From positions 1-50,951 of the forward strand of contig CACZFB010000022.1 in the NCBI GenBank assembly GCA_902780305.1: a stretch of 50,951 nucleotides of DNA, written 5' to 3'. The notes under the pieces are model-generated. The model was not told the DNA's origin. It did not search any database and was given only the letters and a program-made list of their open reading frames with translations. Below, in pieces: positions 24,128 through 33,100 of this stretch. Positions within the stretch are counted from its first letter, which is position 1. Every line of letters starts with the position of its first letter. Source of the stretch: an uncultured Coriobacteriaceae bacterium. GTDB taxonomy: Bacteria > Actinomycetota > Coriobacteriia > Coriobacteriales > Atopobiaceae. The translations under genes were made by a program, and so were the position numbers.

Positions 24128-24234
24128 TACAATACAGCTGACGGCAGCCTAGTCGTTGAAATCTCTTGCTAGGCAACGCCGTTGGGTTTTTTGACTAGGG
24201 CCAATGGCGCTGCAACGCCGGCCCTATTCTTTTG
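24128..24234 (+). ncRNA. Possible plus-strand regulatory RNA with alternative hairpins and a terminator
   Basis: A TACAAT box (24128-24133) is followed by CCTAGTC (24148-24154). That can pair either locally with the CTAGG at 24169-24173 or with GACTAGG (24193-24199). The second pairing overlaps the left arm of a terminator-shaped stem, TAGGGCC (24196-24202) / GGCCCTA (24220-24226), with an inner GGCG/CGCC and a TTCTTTT tail. Mutually exclusive stems are the hallmark of attenuators, yet no plus-strand gene follows and transcription would run against secY. I cannot match it to a known riboswitch. It lies in the 346-base gene-free stretch 23997-24342. Confidence 0.35.
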
Positions 24235-24273
24235 TCTCAACCCCTCAGGTGCTTCGGCCCCTTTTCTCAAAAC

Positions 24274-24323
24274 GGGGTGGCCCCCACCGACTGCCGCACC
24301 CGGCAATCGGTGGGGGCCACCCC
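24274..24323 (-). terminator. Terminator hairpin after secY
   Basis: GGGGTGGCCCCCACCGATTGCC pairs with GGCAGTCGGTGGGGGCCACCCC on the minus strand, followed by GTTTTG. It lies 20 bases after the secY stop, marking the end of the rplE-secY unit. Same family as 43384-43440. Confidence 0.75.
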
Positions 24324-24342
24324 TTAACTCTGCTCTGCGGGA

Positions 24343-25629
24343 CTACTTGAAGAAGCCCTCGTAGTTGTGCATCTTGAGCTGGGACTCCAGCTGCGAGATG
24401 GTGTCCATGGCGACGCCAACCATAATGAGGATGGAGGTTCCGCCAAAGGACTGGATGAGCGCGTTGTTGGTAAACGCGAACACGATGGACGGCACCACGG
24501 CGATGATGGCCATAAAGATGGCGCCCGGAAGCGTGATGTGGTTGAGCACGTTCTGGATGTAGCGGGCCGTGGCCTTGCCGGGACGAACGCCCGGAATGAA
24601 GCCGCCCGCCTTGCGGAGCTGGTCGGCCGTCTCCTCGGGATTGAACACCATGGAGGTGTAGAAGTACGCAAAGAAGACGATAAGCACAACCGAGAGCAGC
24701 CAGTTGACCCAGCCGCTGGTTATGGCGTTGGCAAAGGCCTGCATCCACTCCACATTGGGGAAGAACACCGAGATCTGCGCCGGGAAGTACAGGATCGCGC
24801 TCGCAAAGATGATGGGCACGACGCCGGCGGTGTTCACCTTAATGGGCAGGTACGTGGCCTGCGCGCCCATAATGCGCTGTCCCACCACGCGCTTGGCGTA
24901 TTGGATGGGAATGCGGCGCTGGCCGCGCTCGATGTACACGATTACGGGGATGATCACCAGAATGATGAGCACCGTAATAATCGTGATCACAATGCCGTTC
25001 TCGGTGCCCATAACCGACTGAATCAGCGCCATGGGCAGGCCGCTCATAATGTTGGCGAAGATGATGAGGGACATGCCGTTGCCGATGCCACGCTGCGTCA
25101 TAACCTCGCCCAGCCACATAATTATCATGGCGCCAACCACGAGGGTGCCCACAATAATGATGTCCTCGATCCAACCCGGGAACGGAAGCCCCGAGAAGTC
25201 CAGGTTGTACTGGCTGCTCTTAAAGAGGAACAGGTAACCGATCGCGTTGATGGTGGACAGCACGACGGTGAGGTAGCGCGTGTACTGCGTAATCTTGCGC
25301 TGGCCAGACTCACCCTCCTGCGCGAGCGCCTGGAGGCTGGGAATGACCGCCTGCATCATTTGGAAAATAATCTGAGCAGTGATGTAGGGCATAATGCCAA
25401 GCGCAAAGACCGAAACGCGTGAGAGCGCGCCACCCGAGAACAGGTTGAGCACCGCAAGGGGCCCCGTGCCCGCTGCCGAGGACTCAAACGAGTTGAGCAT
25501 GCCCCTAAACGGGATGCCCGGCACGGGCAGGTAGGCTCCAAAGCGGTAGATGAGGAGAATCCCCATGGTGATGAGGATCTTCTCACGGAGCTCCTTTACG
25601 CGAAACGCATTTGCGATTCCCTTTAGCAC
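24343..25629 (-). CDS. secY: Protein translocase subunit SecY
   Basis: Main channel of the Sec translocon in the membrane; it would export the many signal-peptide proteins encoded further along. The 428 residues have the ten-span layout, with [12 protein letters not shown] near the N-terminus, the plug-region [25 protein letters not shown], and the cytoplasmic loop [15 protein letters not shown] that contacts ribosome or SecA. The start is GTG 25629, overlapping the rplO end by seven bases. The usual next gene, adk, is displaced by a membrane protein gene and a terminator follows secY. Confidence 0.97.
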   Translation of the reverse strand: MLKGIANAFRVKELREKILITMGILLIYRFGAYLPVPGIPFRGMLNSFESSAAGTGPLAVLNLFSGGALSRVSVFALGIMPYITAQIIFQMMQAVIPSLQALAQEGESGQRKITQYTRYLTVVLSTINAIGYLFLFKSSQYNLDFSGLPFPGWIEDIIIVGTLVVGAMIIMWLGEVMTQRGIGNGMSLIIFANIMSGLPMALIQSVMGTENGIVITIITVLIILVIIPVIVYIERGQRRIPIQYAKRVVGQRIMGAQATYLPIKVNTAGVVPIIFASAILYFPAQISVFFPNVEWMQAFANAITSGWVNWLLSVVLIVFFAYFYTSMVFNPEETADQLRKAGGFIPGVRPGKATARYIQNVLNHITLPGAIFMAIIAVVPSIVFAFTNNALIQSFGGTSILIMVGVAMDTISQLESQLKMHNYEGFFK

Positions 25630-26072
25630 GCCGGCTCAACCTTTCCACCAGCCGCTTCGATCTTGGCCTGGGCGGACGCGGAGACCTTGTCCACCTTAAC
25701 GGTGAGCTTCTTGGTGAGCTCGCCGTTGCCAAGAACCTTAACGGGGATGTAGTCGTGCTTGATAACACCCTTGGCCACGAGGGAGTCGCAGTCCACCACG
25801 TCGCCGTCGGCAAAGATCTGCTCCAGGCGGTCGACGTTTACGGGCACGTACTCAACGCGGTTGTGATTGATGAACCCGGGGAGCTTGGGCAGGCGCATGG
25901 CGAGCGGCTGCTGGCCGCCCTCGAAGCCGGCGCCCTTGCCGCCACCGGAGCGGGAGAGCTGGCCCTTGGTACCGCGACCAGCCGTCGTGCCGTGACCAGA
26001 CGAGTTACCACGGCCAATGCGCTTGCGCGCCTTTGTGGAGCCCTCCGCGGGGCGAAGATCATGTAGCTGCAT
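25623..26072 (-). CDS. rplO: 50S ribosomal protein L15
   Basis: L15, 149 residues, a late-assembly large-subunit protein. It shows [20 protein letters not shown], the glycine-rich [19 protein letters not shown] and [18 protein letters not shown]. The C-terminal [20 protein letters not shown] is normal. The stop overlaps the GTG start of secY. Confidence 0.98.
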   Translation of the reverse strand: MQLHDLRPAEGSTKARKRIGRGNSSGHGTTAGRGTKGQLSRSGGGKGAGFEGGQQPLAMRLPKLPGFINHNRVEYVPVNVDRLEQIFADGDVVDCDSLVAKGVIKHDYIPVKVLGNGELTKKLTVKVDKVSASAQAKIEAAGGKVEPAC

Positions 26073-26084
26073 GTTGGGTGACTC

Positions 26085-26270
26085 CTATATCTCTTCCACT
26101 TCTACAAGGTGCTTCACCTTGAAGATCATTCCACGAATGCTCGGGTTGTCCGGCTGCTCTACGACGCTGTTGATCTTGCGCAGGCCAAGAGCACGGCAGG
26201 TTGCGGTCTGGTCCTTCTTGACGGCGGGACCACAGCTGCGCACGAGTTTAATCCTGAGCTTGTCTGCCAT
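26085..26270 (-). CDS. rpmD: 50S ribosomal protein L30
   Basis: L30, 61 residues: [20 protein letters not shown], then [20 protein letters not shown] and [16 protein letters not shown]. This is the short bacterial form. It starts two bases after the rpsE stop region and precedes rplO by 12 bases. Confidence 0.97.
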   Translation of the reverse strand: MADKLRIKLVRSCGPAVKKDQTATCRALGLRKINSVVEQPDNPSIRGMIFKVKHLVEVEEI

Positions 26271-26272
26271 CG

Positions 26273-26806
26273 CTAGTTCTCCTTCCCAACGAACATCTCG
26301 GCAACGGTCATGCCGCGACGCTCGGCAGCTTCCTCGGGGCTCGAAAGCTCCTTGAGGCCCTCTGCGGCGGCCTTGATGATGTTGAGGGCGTTGCTCGTGC
26401 CCAAAGACTTGGAGAGCACGTTGGTGATGCCGGCCAGCTCGAAGAGCGGACGCACGGGGCCGCCGGCAATAACGCCGGTACCCTCGATAGCCGGCTTGAT
26501 GAGCACGCGGCCTGCGCCGTAGTGACCCTCGACCTCGTGCGGAATGGTGCCGCTCTCGGTAACGGGCACGTGGAAGAGGTTCTTCTTGGCATCGTCGACG
26601 CCCTTTTGGATGGCCAGGGGCACTTCGGTGGACTTGCCCATGCCGATGCCCACGTTGCCCTTGCCGTCGCCCACGACGACGAGTGCGACGAGCGACATAC
26701 GACGGCCGCCCTTAACGACCTTGGACACGCGATGGATGTAGACTACGCGCTCCTGGTACTCGGATTCCTGCTGCTGACGCCTATTGTTACGCTGTTCACG
26801 TGGCAT
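26273..26806 (-). CDS. rpsE: 30S ribosomal protein S5
   Basis: S5, 177 residues, shapes the mRNA entry channel and decoding accuracy. The N-terminal double-stranded RNA-binding domain ([20 protein letters not shown]) and the C-terminal domain ([38 protein letters not shown]) are complete. ATG 26806 follows GGAGGAG; 30 further codons upstream in frame are spurious. The N-terminus is unusually glutamine- and arginine-rich ([14 protein letters not shown]). Confidence 0.97.
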   Translation of the reverse strand: MPREQRNNRRQQQESEYQERVVYIHRVSKVVKGGRRMSLVALVVVGDGKGNVGIGMGKSTEVPLAIQKGVDDAKKNLFHVPVTESGTIPHEVEGHYGAGRVLIKPAIEGTGVIAGGPVRPLFELAGITNVLSKSLGTSNALNIIKAAAEGLKELSSPEEAAERRGMTVAEMFVGKEN

Positions 26807-26816
26807 GTAACTCCTC

Positions 26817-27185
26817 CTAGAACTTAAGGCCCGCAGCACGGGCACCGTCCGCAAGGGCCTTGATGCGGCCATGGTACAAGAAGCCGCTGCGGTCAAAACG
26901 AACCGCGGTTACGCCCTTCTCGAGCGCGCGCTCGCCAATGAGCTTGCCCACGAACTCGGCGGCTTCCTTGTTGGAGCCAACCTTGCCCGTGGCGCGGAAC
27001 TCGGGGCTGAGCGTGGAGGCGGCGCAGATGGTCTTGCTGTCTGCGTCGTCAATCACCTGCGCGTAGATATGCGCGTTGGTACGGTGTACGGTGAGGCGCG
27101 GACGATCGGCCGTGCCATATACCTTGGGGCGCACGCTGCGTGCACGCCTGTGCAGGGCAGCCCTCTTTGCCTGTTGTTTGTTCAT
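26817..27185 (-). CDS. rplR: 50S ribosomal protein L18
   Basis: L18, 122 residues, brings 5S rRNA to the large subunit. Conserved parts are [40 protein letters not shown] and [23 protein letters not shown] 27185 is used because GGAGAAG lies just upstream and [15 protein letters not shown] is a typical start. Confidence 0.97.
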   Translation of the reverse strand: MNKQQAKRAALHRRARSVRPKVYGTADRPRLTVHRTNAHIYAQVIDDADSKTICAASTLSPEFRATGKVGSNKEAAEFVGKLIGERALEKGVTAVRFDRSGFLYHGRIKALADGARAAGLKF

Positions 27186-27240
27186 TACTTCTCCTCTGCT
27201 CGCCATCACCTAACGGGGTGATGGGCTTATATAACGGCTA

Positions 27241-27825
27241 CTACTTGGCTGCCTTGCCGAGCTTGCGGCGGATGTGCTCGCCCTCGTAGTGAATACCCTT
27301 GCCCTTGTACGGCTCGGGCGGACGCTTGGCGCGAATCTCGGCGGCCACCTGGCCAACCTGCTCCTTGGCGATGCCGTTTACCACGATGTGGGTGTTGTCG
27401 GGCACCTCGAACGAGATGTTCTCGGGGCAGGTATACAGCACGGGGTGAGAATAGCCGAGCGAGAGGTCCAGGTCCTTGCCCTTGAGCGTGGCACGATAGC
27501 CGACGCCGGTGAGCTCAAGACGCTTGGAGAAGCCCTTGCTCACGCCCTCCACCATGTTGCTGATGAGGGTGCGGGTGAGGCCCTGCATGGCGTTGGCCGC
27601 CTTGTAGGACTTGGTCTGCTTGAACTCCTCGTGGGTGAGGTCCTCGGTGCCCTCGGTGCGCGGCACGCGAACCGTAATGAGGTCACCCTCGAGCTCGATT
27701 GCCACGAGCGGCGAGAAGGTGCGCTCCAGCTCGCCCTTGGGGCCCTTAACGTGAACGGTGGAGCCCTCTACCGTTGCGGTTACCCCGGCAGGAATCTGGA
27801 CAGGGTGCTTACCAATACGAGACAT
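27241..27825 (-). CDS. rplF: 50S ribosomal protein L6
   Basis: L6, 194 residues, near the GTPase-associated centre. It has MSRIGKHPVQIPAGVTA at the start, then VEGVSKGFSKRLELTGVGYR, LDLSLGYSHPV, and the C-terminal KRPPEPYKGKGIHYEGEHIR. It is about 15 residues longer than usual because of the segment VRVPRTEGTEDLTHEEFKQT in the N-terminal half. Confidence 0.97.
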   Translation of the reverse strand: MSRIGKHPVQIPAGVTATVEGSTVHVKGPKGELERTFSPLVAIELEGDLITVRVPRTEGTEDLTHEEFKQTKSYKAANAMQGLTRTLISNMVEGVSKGFSKRLELTGVGYRATLKGKDLDLSLGYSHPVLYTCPENISFEVPDNTHIVVNGIAKEQVGQVAAEIRAKRPPEPYKGKGIHYEGEHIRRKLGKAAK

Positions 27826-27854
27826 TGTCTCCTCCTATCTTTCCTGTCGTGTGG

Positions 27855-28253
27855 TTACCAAACGTAGCAGATGACCTCGCCGCCAACGCCGAGCTTGCGG
27901 GCGTCGCGGTCGCACATCATGCCCTTGGAGGTGGAGATGACGGCAATGCCGAGACCACCGATGACGCGGGGCAGGTCCTCTGCCTTGGAATAAATGCGAA
28001 GGCCCGGCTTGGAGATGCGCTTGATGCCGCGAATGATCTTGGCGCGCTTGGGGCCATACTTAAGCGTAATGTGAAGGGTCTTCTGGGGCTTGGTGTCCTC
28101 AACGGTGTAGCCCTCGATGTAGCCCTCCTCGCAAATCACGCGGGCAACCTCAACGAGCACCTTGCTCGAGGGCATGGACACAGAGTCCTTGTTTGCCGCG
28201 TTGCCGTTGCGAATACGCGTGAGCATATCGGAAATCGGATCGGTTATTTTCAT
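27855..28253 (-). CDS. rpsH: 30S ribosomal protein S8
   Basis: S8, 132 residues, a primary 16S rRNA binder that also represses the spc operon in other bacteria. It starts [20 protein letters not shown] and ends with [20 protein letters not shown] and [12 protein letters not shown]. No S8-binding operator could be judged by eye. Confidence 0.98.
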   Translation of the reverse strand: MKITDPISDMLTRIRNGNAANKDSVSMPSSKVLVEVARVICEEGYIEGYTVEDTKPQKTLHITLKYGPKRAKIIRGIKRISKPGLRIYSKAEDLPRVIGGLGIAVISTSKGMMCDRDARKLGVGGEVICYVW

Positions 28254-28341
28254 TTACTGTCTCCTTCGTTACTGATGAACCTGCGCGAATGGTTCGTGTC
28301 CGCCCTTGGCGGAGACGCCTGTACGCGAGAGCCCTTGCGTC

Positions 28342-28527
28342 TTACCAGCTTGCCTTGGTGACGCCAGGAAGCTCGCCCCTGCTCGCGAGTTCGCGGAAGC
28401 AGACACGGCAGAGACCAAACTTGCGGTACACGGAGTGGGGACGCCCACAACGCTGGCAACGGTTCTGCTTGCGCGTCGAAAACTTCGGCTCACGCGCTGC
28501 CTTGACGATCATCGATGTCTTTGCCAA
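28342..28527 (-). CDS. rpsZ: 30S ribosomal protein S14, zinc-binding (type Z)
   Basis: 61 residues with two CxxC pairs (CQRCGRPH at C24/C27 and CRVCFREL at C40/C43), the short zinc form of S14. The start is TTG 28527 with AAGGAGGAG just upstream, supported by the family N-terminus [15 protein letters not shown]. It is separated from rplE by 123 bases of hairpins, where most relatives have a few bases. The 88 bases to rpsH hold nothing clear. Confidence 0.96.
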   Translation of the reverse strand: MAKTSMIVKAAREPKFSTRKQNRCQRCGRPHSVYRKFGLCRVCFRELASRGELPGVTKASW

Positions 28528-28650
28528 AACTCCTCCTTCTTATGGTGAGCCCCGGCCTGTCCGGGGCGCCTACCGGCTTTTTGTGAAAAGGGGTTTGGCC
28601 CCTTCTCTCGGTTTTTGGGGAAAGGGGTTTGGCCCCTTTTCCCAAAACGG
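28528..28650 (-). repeat. Three hairpins between rplE and rpsZ
   Basis: Reading the minus strand there is GGGAAAAGGGG CCAA ACCCCTTTCCC, then GAAGGGG CCAA ACCCCTTTTC, then GCCCCGGACAGGCCGGGGC. The first two are near-copies of the palindrome AAGGGGCCAAACCCCTT. Such structures inside a ribosomal operon could reduce read-through into rpsZ. Confidence 0.75.
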
Positions 28651-29208
28651 CTACTCCGCCTTGAACGGGAAGTGGAAGGCCGAAAGCAGGGCCTTGCCCT
28701 CCTCGTTGGTGGGAGCGGTGGTAACGATGGTGATGTCCATGCCACGGGTGCGATCGATCTTGTCGTAGTCGATCTCGGGGAACACGAGCTGCTCCTTGAA
28801 GCCCATGGAGAAGTTGCCACGGCCGTCGAAGCTCTTGGGAGAGATGCCACGGAAGTCGCGGATACGCGGGATGGCCACGGAGATGAGACGATCCAGGAAC
28901 TCCCACATGCGGTCGCCACGCAGGGTGACCTTGGCGCCGATGGGCATGCCCTGACGCAGCTTGAAGGTAGCGATGGACTTACGGGCGTGGGTAACGATGG
29001 GCTGCTGACCAGTGATGGTGCGCAGATCGGCAACGGCGCCGTCGATTGCCTTGGAGTCGGTGGCTGCCTCGCCAACGCCCATGTTAACCACGATCTTCTC
29101 GAACTTGGGAATCTGGTTTACGTTCTTGTAGCCAAACTGCTTTTGCAGCTCGTCGCGAACGGTTGCGTAGTACTGCTCCTTAAGACGCGGTACGTACTTG
29201 TCTGCCAT
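28651..29208 (-). CDS. rplE: 50S ribosomal protein L5
   Basis: L5, 185 residues, binds 5S rRNA and contacts P-site tRNA. Typical segments are [59 protein letters not shown] and [20 protein letters not shown]. It is the first gene of the minus-strand ribosomal unit in this window: rplX, rplN and rpsQ, its usual upstream partners, are absent. The 147 bases before it (29209-29355) must carry a promoter, but I see no clear boxes and no trace of rplX. Confidence 0.97.
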   Translation of the reverse strand: MADKYVPRLKEQYYATVRDELQKQFGYKNVNQIPKFEKIVVNMGVGEAATDSKAIDGAVADLRTITGQQPIVTHARKSIATFKLRQGMPIGAKVTLRGDRMWEFLDRLISVAIPRIRDFRGISPKSFDGRGNFSMGFKEQLVFPEIDYDKIDRTRGMDITIVTTAPTNEEGKALLSAFHFPFKAE

Positions 29209-29355
29209 GTTAGCTCCTCACTCTTGGATGGATGACGTGCGGGATTTCCAACCTCGCACCTCCCGGTTTTGGCATGCCGAGAGCCATGTGTGCCCATACA
29301 GACACGAAGCGTTATGTTACTCCATTAATGTGTGGGTGGTGTGGAGAGCTGAGCC

Positions 29356-30171
29356 TCAACTGCGACGTTTGTACAGGGCAAAGCCGATGGTGCCGGCACC
29401 CACGACGGCGATCGCGACGACCGGCACGTACGAGGTGCTGTCGCCAGTTTGCGTGAGACCTTCGGACGTGGTAGTGCTCGAAGTACTGCTCGACGTCGTG
29501 CTCGAGGTCGTGCTCGACGTCGTGCCCGACGTCGTCCCGGAGGTGGTGCCCTGCTGCCGGTTGCCCGTTTGCTGCTGCACTTCCTGTTGCTCCTGCGTCT
29601 CGCGCTCGCGGGTGCGGCGCTCCTCGTCGGTGACGTGCATCGTCGCCTCGTCGTACAGGTTGATCACGAAGGCCTGCTCGGGTCCCGAGCCGTGTATCTC
29701 CTCGGAATCGGCGTCCGGGCCACTCAGTATCTCGCCCGTGGTGTTGAAGTTGTCGGAGTGGATCACGAACTCGGTGTCCGCGGCCTTCGCGTACCCTTCG
29801 GGCGCCTCAAGCTCGCGCAGTATGTAGACGACGTCGATGTCGAGCGCACCACTCTTTGGATTGTCGCTGTTGCGCGCGATCTCGTGGGTCGTGCCGTCCG
29901 ATATCCATGGCTCGCCCACCATCTCGCCCGTCTCCTTGTTGATGATGCAGAGCTTTGCGCCCACCACGCCGTCACGAGCGCCCTTCTCGAGCTTGTTCAC
30001 GTTGAGGCGCGTTATGTTGTCGGCCACGGGATTCTTGGTCTTCGTGCCGGTCGGGTACACCTCAAGCTTGATCTCGCCATAGGCAAACGTGGGCAGGGCC
30101 GCCATGACGGCTATCGCAACCGCCATGACTGCGCCCACCAACACGTTCCGTATGGCCCTGCCGTTATGCAT
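29356..30171 (-). CDS. Sortase-anchored SpaA-domain surface protein (LTQTG)
   Basis: A 271-residue cell-wall protein. A signal peptide ends near ALPTFAYG (about residue 31). One SpaA/Cna-B type domain follows, with the isopeptide lysine region LNVNKLEKGARDGVVGAKL and the E-box YILRELEAPEGYAK. A Thr/Ser low-complexity stalk (SGTTSGTTSSTTSSTT) spans about residues 200-230. The C-terminal sorting signal is LTQTGDSTSY, a hydrophobic span and YKRRS. LTQTG departs from LPXTG at the proline. ATG 30171 starts nine bases after the stop of the 3603-residue adhesin, so the pair is co-transcribed. It may serve as the wall anchor for that unanchored adhesin (inference). Confidence 0.85.
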   Translation of the reverse strand: MHNGRAIRNVLVGAVMAVAIAVMAALPTFAYGEIKLEVYPTGTKTKNPVADNITRLNVNKLEKGARDGVVGAKLCIINKETGEMVGEPWISDGTTHEIARNSDNPKSGALDIDVVYILRELEAPEGYAKAADTEFVIHSDNFNTTGEILSGPDADSEEIHGSGPEQAFVINLYDEATMHVTDEERRTRERETQEQQEVQQQTGNRQQGTTSGTTSGTTSSTTSSTTSSSTSSTTTSEGLTQTGDSTSYVPVVAIAVVGAGTIGFALYKRRS

Positions 30172-30180
30172 GCTCAACCG

Positions 30181-33100
30181 CTACGCCTTTCCGCCGTCGG
30201 CCATATCGTATGTCACCCCTGGACAATAGGTGGCAAAGTCATCGTCCAGCTCGTAGACCAGCCTAAAGTTGCCAGTCTTGTCGTGAACCAGCGTAAAGAG
30301 GTCGGTCGGGTACGGGTCTACCAGGTGGCCTGCCGGTGGCGGCCACTCCTCGAGGAAGTAGTAAGCCACGCCCTCGAGCATGGGGATGTCGTAGTACAGG
30401 TCGCCGCTGTCACTGGAGACGAGCTCGCTGCCCTCGCGCTGCTGCTGGTTGCGGCCAAGGCCCATGTAGATGTCTGGGCCGTCGGGGTTGACCATCCACA
30501 GCCCGTAGTGCGCCCCCGGCAGCGGGTCGTAGGGTTCCTCGCGCGAGCGCTTGACCGTGTGAATCACGATGCTGTCGTAGGCGTTGACAAAGGTCGGGTC
30601 GTCGGTCTCAACGTACTGACCCTCGTCGTTCTTGTCCTTGTACACGCCACTCGCGACGATTTCGCCGCCCTCGCCCTCGCTCACGGTGACGGTAAGCTTG
30701 ATGGGATCCTTGTCGTACAGGATGGCCTCGTCGTTGCCCGCACGTTCCACAATGGTGTACTCATGCGGACCAATATCACTGGTGCCAAACTGCATGGGGT
30801 TGAATTTAACCATGCCGTTTGCGTCGTTGGTGACCGTCTCGAGCGCATCGCCAGAGACCTCGGACCCTGCATAGATCGAGAACTCAAACTCCCCGCCCTT
30901 AAGCTTGCCGCTCTGGAGTACCTTCCGGACCGCAGGCTCAAAGCTTGCCGCGTGCTCGCTGGCCGCCGTCATTCGCAGTGCAGCCGAACGGTACGTAAGG
31001 GAAACACGCCCGTTGTTGTACAGGAGTGGCCGTTCGTTCTCGCCGATGACGGGAACCACTTGGTTGTCGAAGCTCATCGCATAGTCAACATCGGTGTTTA
31101 CCTTTTGCTTGTCGTTCTCATCCTGAGCCACCGTTATGTGGACCAGAATCTTTGCGTCATCCGTGGATACCTTTCTGTCCTTATCAACAGGCTGCTCCCG
31201 AACAACGTAGTAATAATCGCCTGGCTGTGTGTAGGTGATGTTATCCGAGACAACTCGCGCTATGTGGTTCTCATCGAATTGTCCCTGGGTAAGCGTGATT
31301 CCCGGTACACCCGACTTCTCTACGTAGTTTCCTGCCTCGTCGACGCTGGCGGGAATCATCGAGAAGCTAAACTGCTCGTTCTGGTTATTGTTGCCAAGGT
31401 AGTATTTGTCAAACTCAACGTGTGCCTGTGCCCTAAAGATGCTGTTGTTGAACGTCGGGGTGAGATTTTCGCCATTGGGGGCGTCGTTTTGACCGTTGTC
31501 ATAGACCACCGAGGGGGTCAGCGTCCCGGCAAAGTCATCCGTAACAATCACCCTGGCATAATGTACGGTCGTATCGTACGTGAGGCCGTCGAGCGTGAAC
31601 GTTCCGGTTACCTCGTCGTTGGCTGCTTCAGCAGCTGCCTTGGCGTTTTCGTAGGTTACGCCATCCGCATTGACCGCTTGGTTGTCGATAACCTCCACGA
31701 TTGAGTAGGTGATGCCCGGTGCATTGGACGCCACAGACGCTTCAATGGGTTTGAACGCAAAGGTCCCTGGATCCACTTCTGTTTGGCTGCCATCCGCATT
31801 GATTTTATACCCGTTCTTAACCTCTTGCAATTTGGCACCCGCCGCATTACGCAGCTCAAATTTAAACGCACCGCGGGTAAGCGTTGGCGCACCTTGGTCT
31901 GCGGAAAGATTCGATGCTACCGAAAGCGTCTTCCTGCCCTCCAACACGTAGCTCGTATGCTTGGCCTGATAGCTGTTCGTAAACTTGACGTCAGCGCTCG
32001 GAATCTCGGCTGTGCCTGCCGCATTCTTGTACACGGGTCCGGTTACTTCGAGCGTTCCGTCGCCGTTGTCCTTAACCACGGTAAAGGAAGCTTGGTACAT
32101 CGTAGTGTCGTAGGTTATCCCTGGGATATAGTTCTCGTCCTCAAGCCCATAGCTCTTCTCGTGGAATGTATAGGTATAGGTGTTTCCCACATCTTCCAGA
32201 CCGTAGGATGTCTGGAATTGAACTTGCGCCTCCGAGTCCGATTGAGGCCTAATGGTTACTGCATTCGGAACGGCGACATTGGCAACCTTCTCGCCACTGG
32301 CAGTAACGCCGTCGGCCGAGAGCACCTCAAAATCAAACCTGTCGCCAGTCATAAACTGACGCCCCTCAATGACCTTTACGCCGCCAAACGTGACCTCCCT
32401 GCTCGCCTGGTATTCGTTGACAAAGTCGAACGAATCGGGAAGATCGTTGCTCAACTCGTCGACCTTGAGCTTTCCCATGCCGTCATCGTATACCTTGAGT
32501 TCCACGGTATACGGTTCGGTCTTGGCCGTAATGGGAGAGTCCTGATTAAGAGACGCCTCCGAGATAACGTACTTCTTGATGCCGGTGTCATCTCGCTCGT
32601 TGTTCTTGACGAACGAGAACGTGGGGAAGTTGATGGTCGAGGTAGCTTTGTGCGTTTGAGGATCCTCGTTGGTAACCTCCCAGCTTTGAGCGGCCTCAGT
32701 GCCGTAGACGACAGAGCCATCATCCTGCACCGTACCGTTGTATTGGGCCACGTTAAAGGTGAACACGTCCTCATCCTTGAGGGCGCGACCGTTGAGCTCC
32801 TTTCGCCCATGGAACTGATAGTCGGCACCCGTGACCGTGTACTCATTTACAAAGTCGAGCTTCTTAGCCTGTTCTGGCTGTGTTACGTTGAGCGTACCGT
32901 CGCCGTTGTCCGTAATCGTTACGCTAAAGGTATAGCCATCCGTGGGTGTCTTGAGCGACATGCCGTTGCTGTTTTGCGCAACCTCGGTAACGGTGTACGA
33001 ATACGTCTTGTCCTTGTCCCGAAGCCCATAGGTGATGTCCTCAAAGGCAATGCGCTCCGTTGCCTTGCCAGACGCGTCAGCATTCATGGCAGTCCAGGAT

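Noticed and set aside
24128..24260. Known riboswitch (fluoride, THF or ZTP type) near 24.2 kb
   Set aside because: The conserved bases of those classes are not present and no plus-strand gene follows. Kept only as an unassigned structured RNA.
24182..24364. 60-residue plus-strand frame downstream of the possible RNA
   Set aside because: It reads through two hairpins and into the secY antisense strand, and has no ribosome site.
29209..29355. Remnant of rplX upstream of rplE
   Set aside because: None of the three minus-strand frames shows KOW-type or other L24 sequence.
29449..31704. 751-residue open frame on the plus strand
   Set aside because: It spans the opposite strand of two surface protein genes with signal peptide, SpaA and repeat features; no domain or ribosome site of its own.
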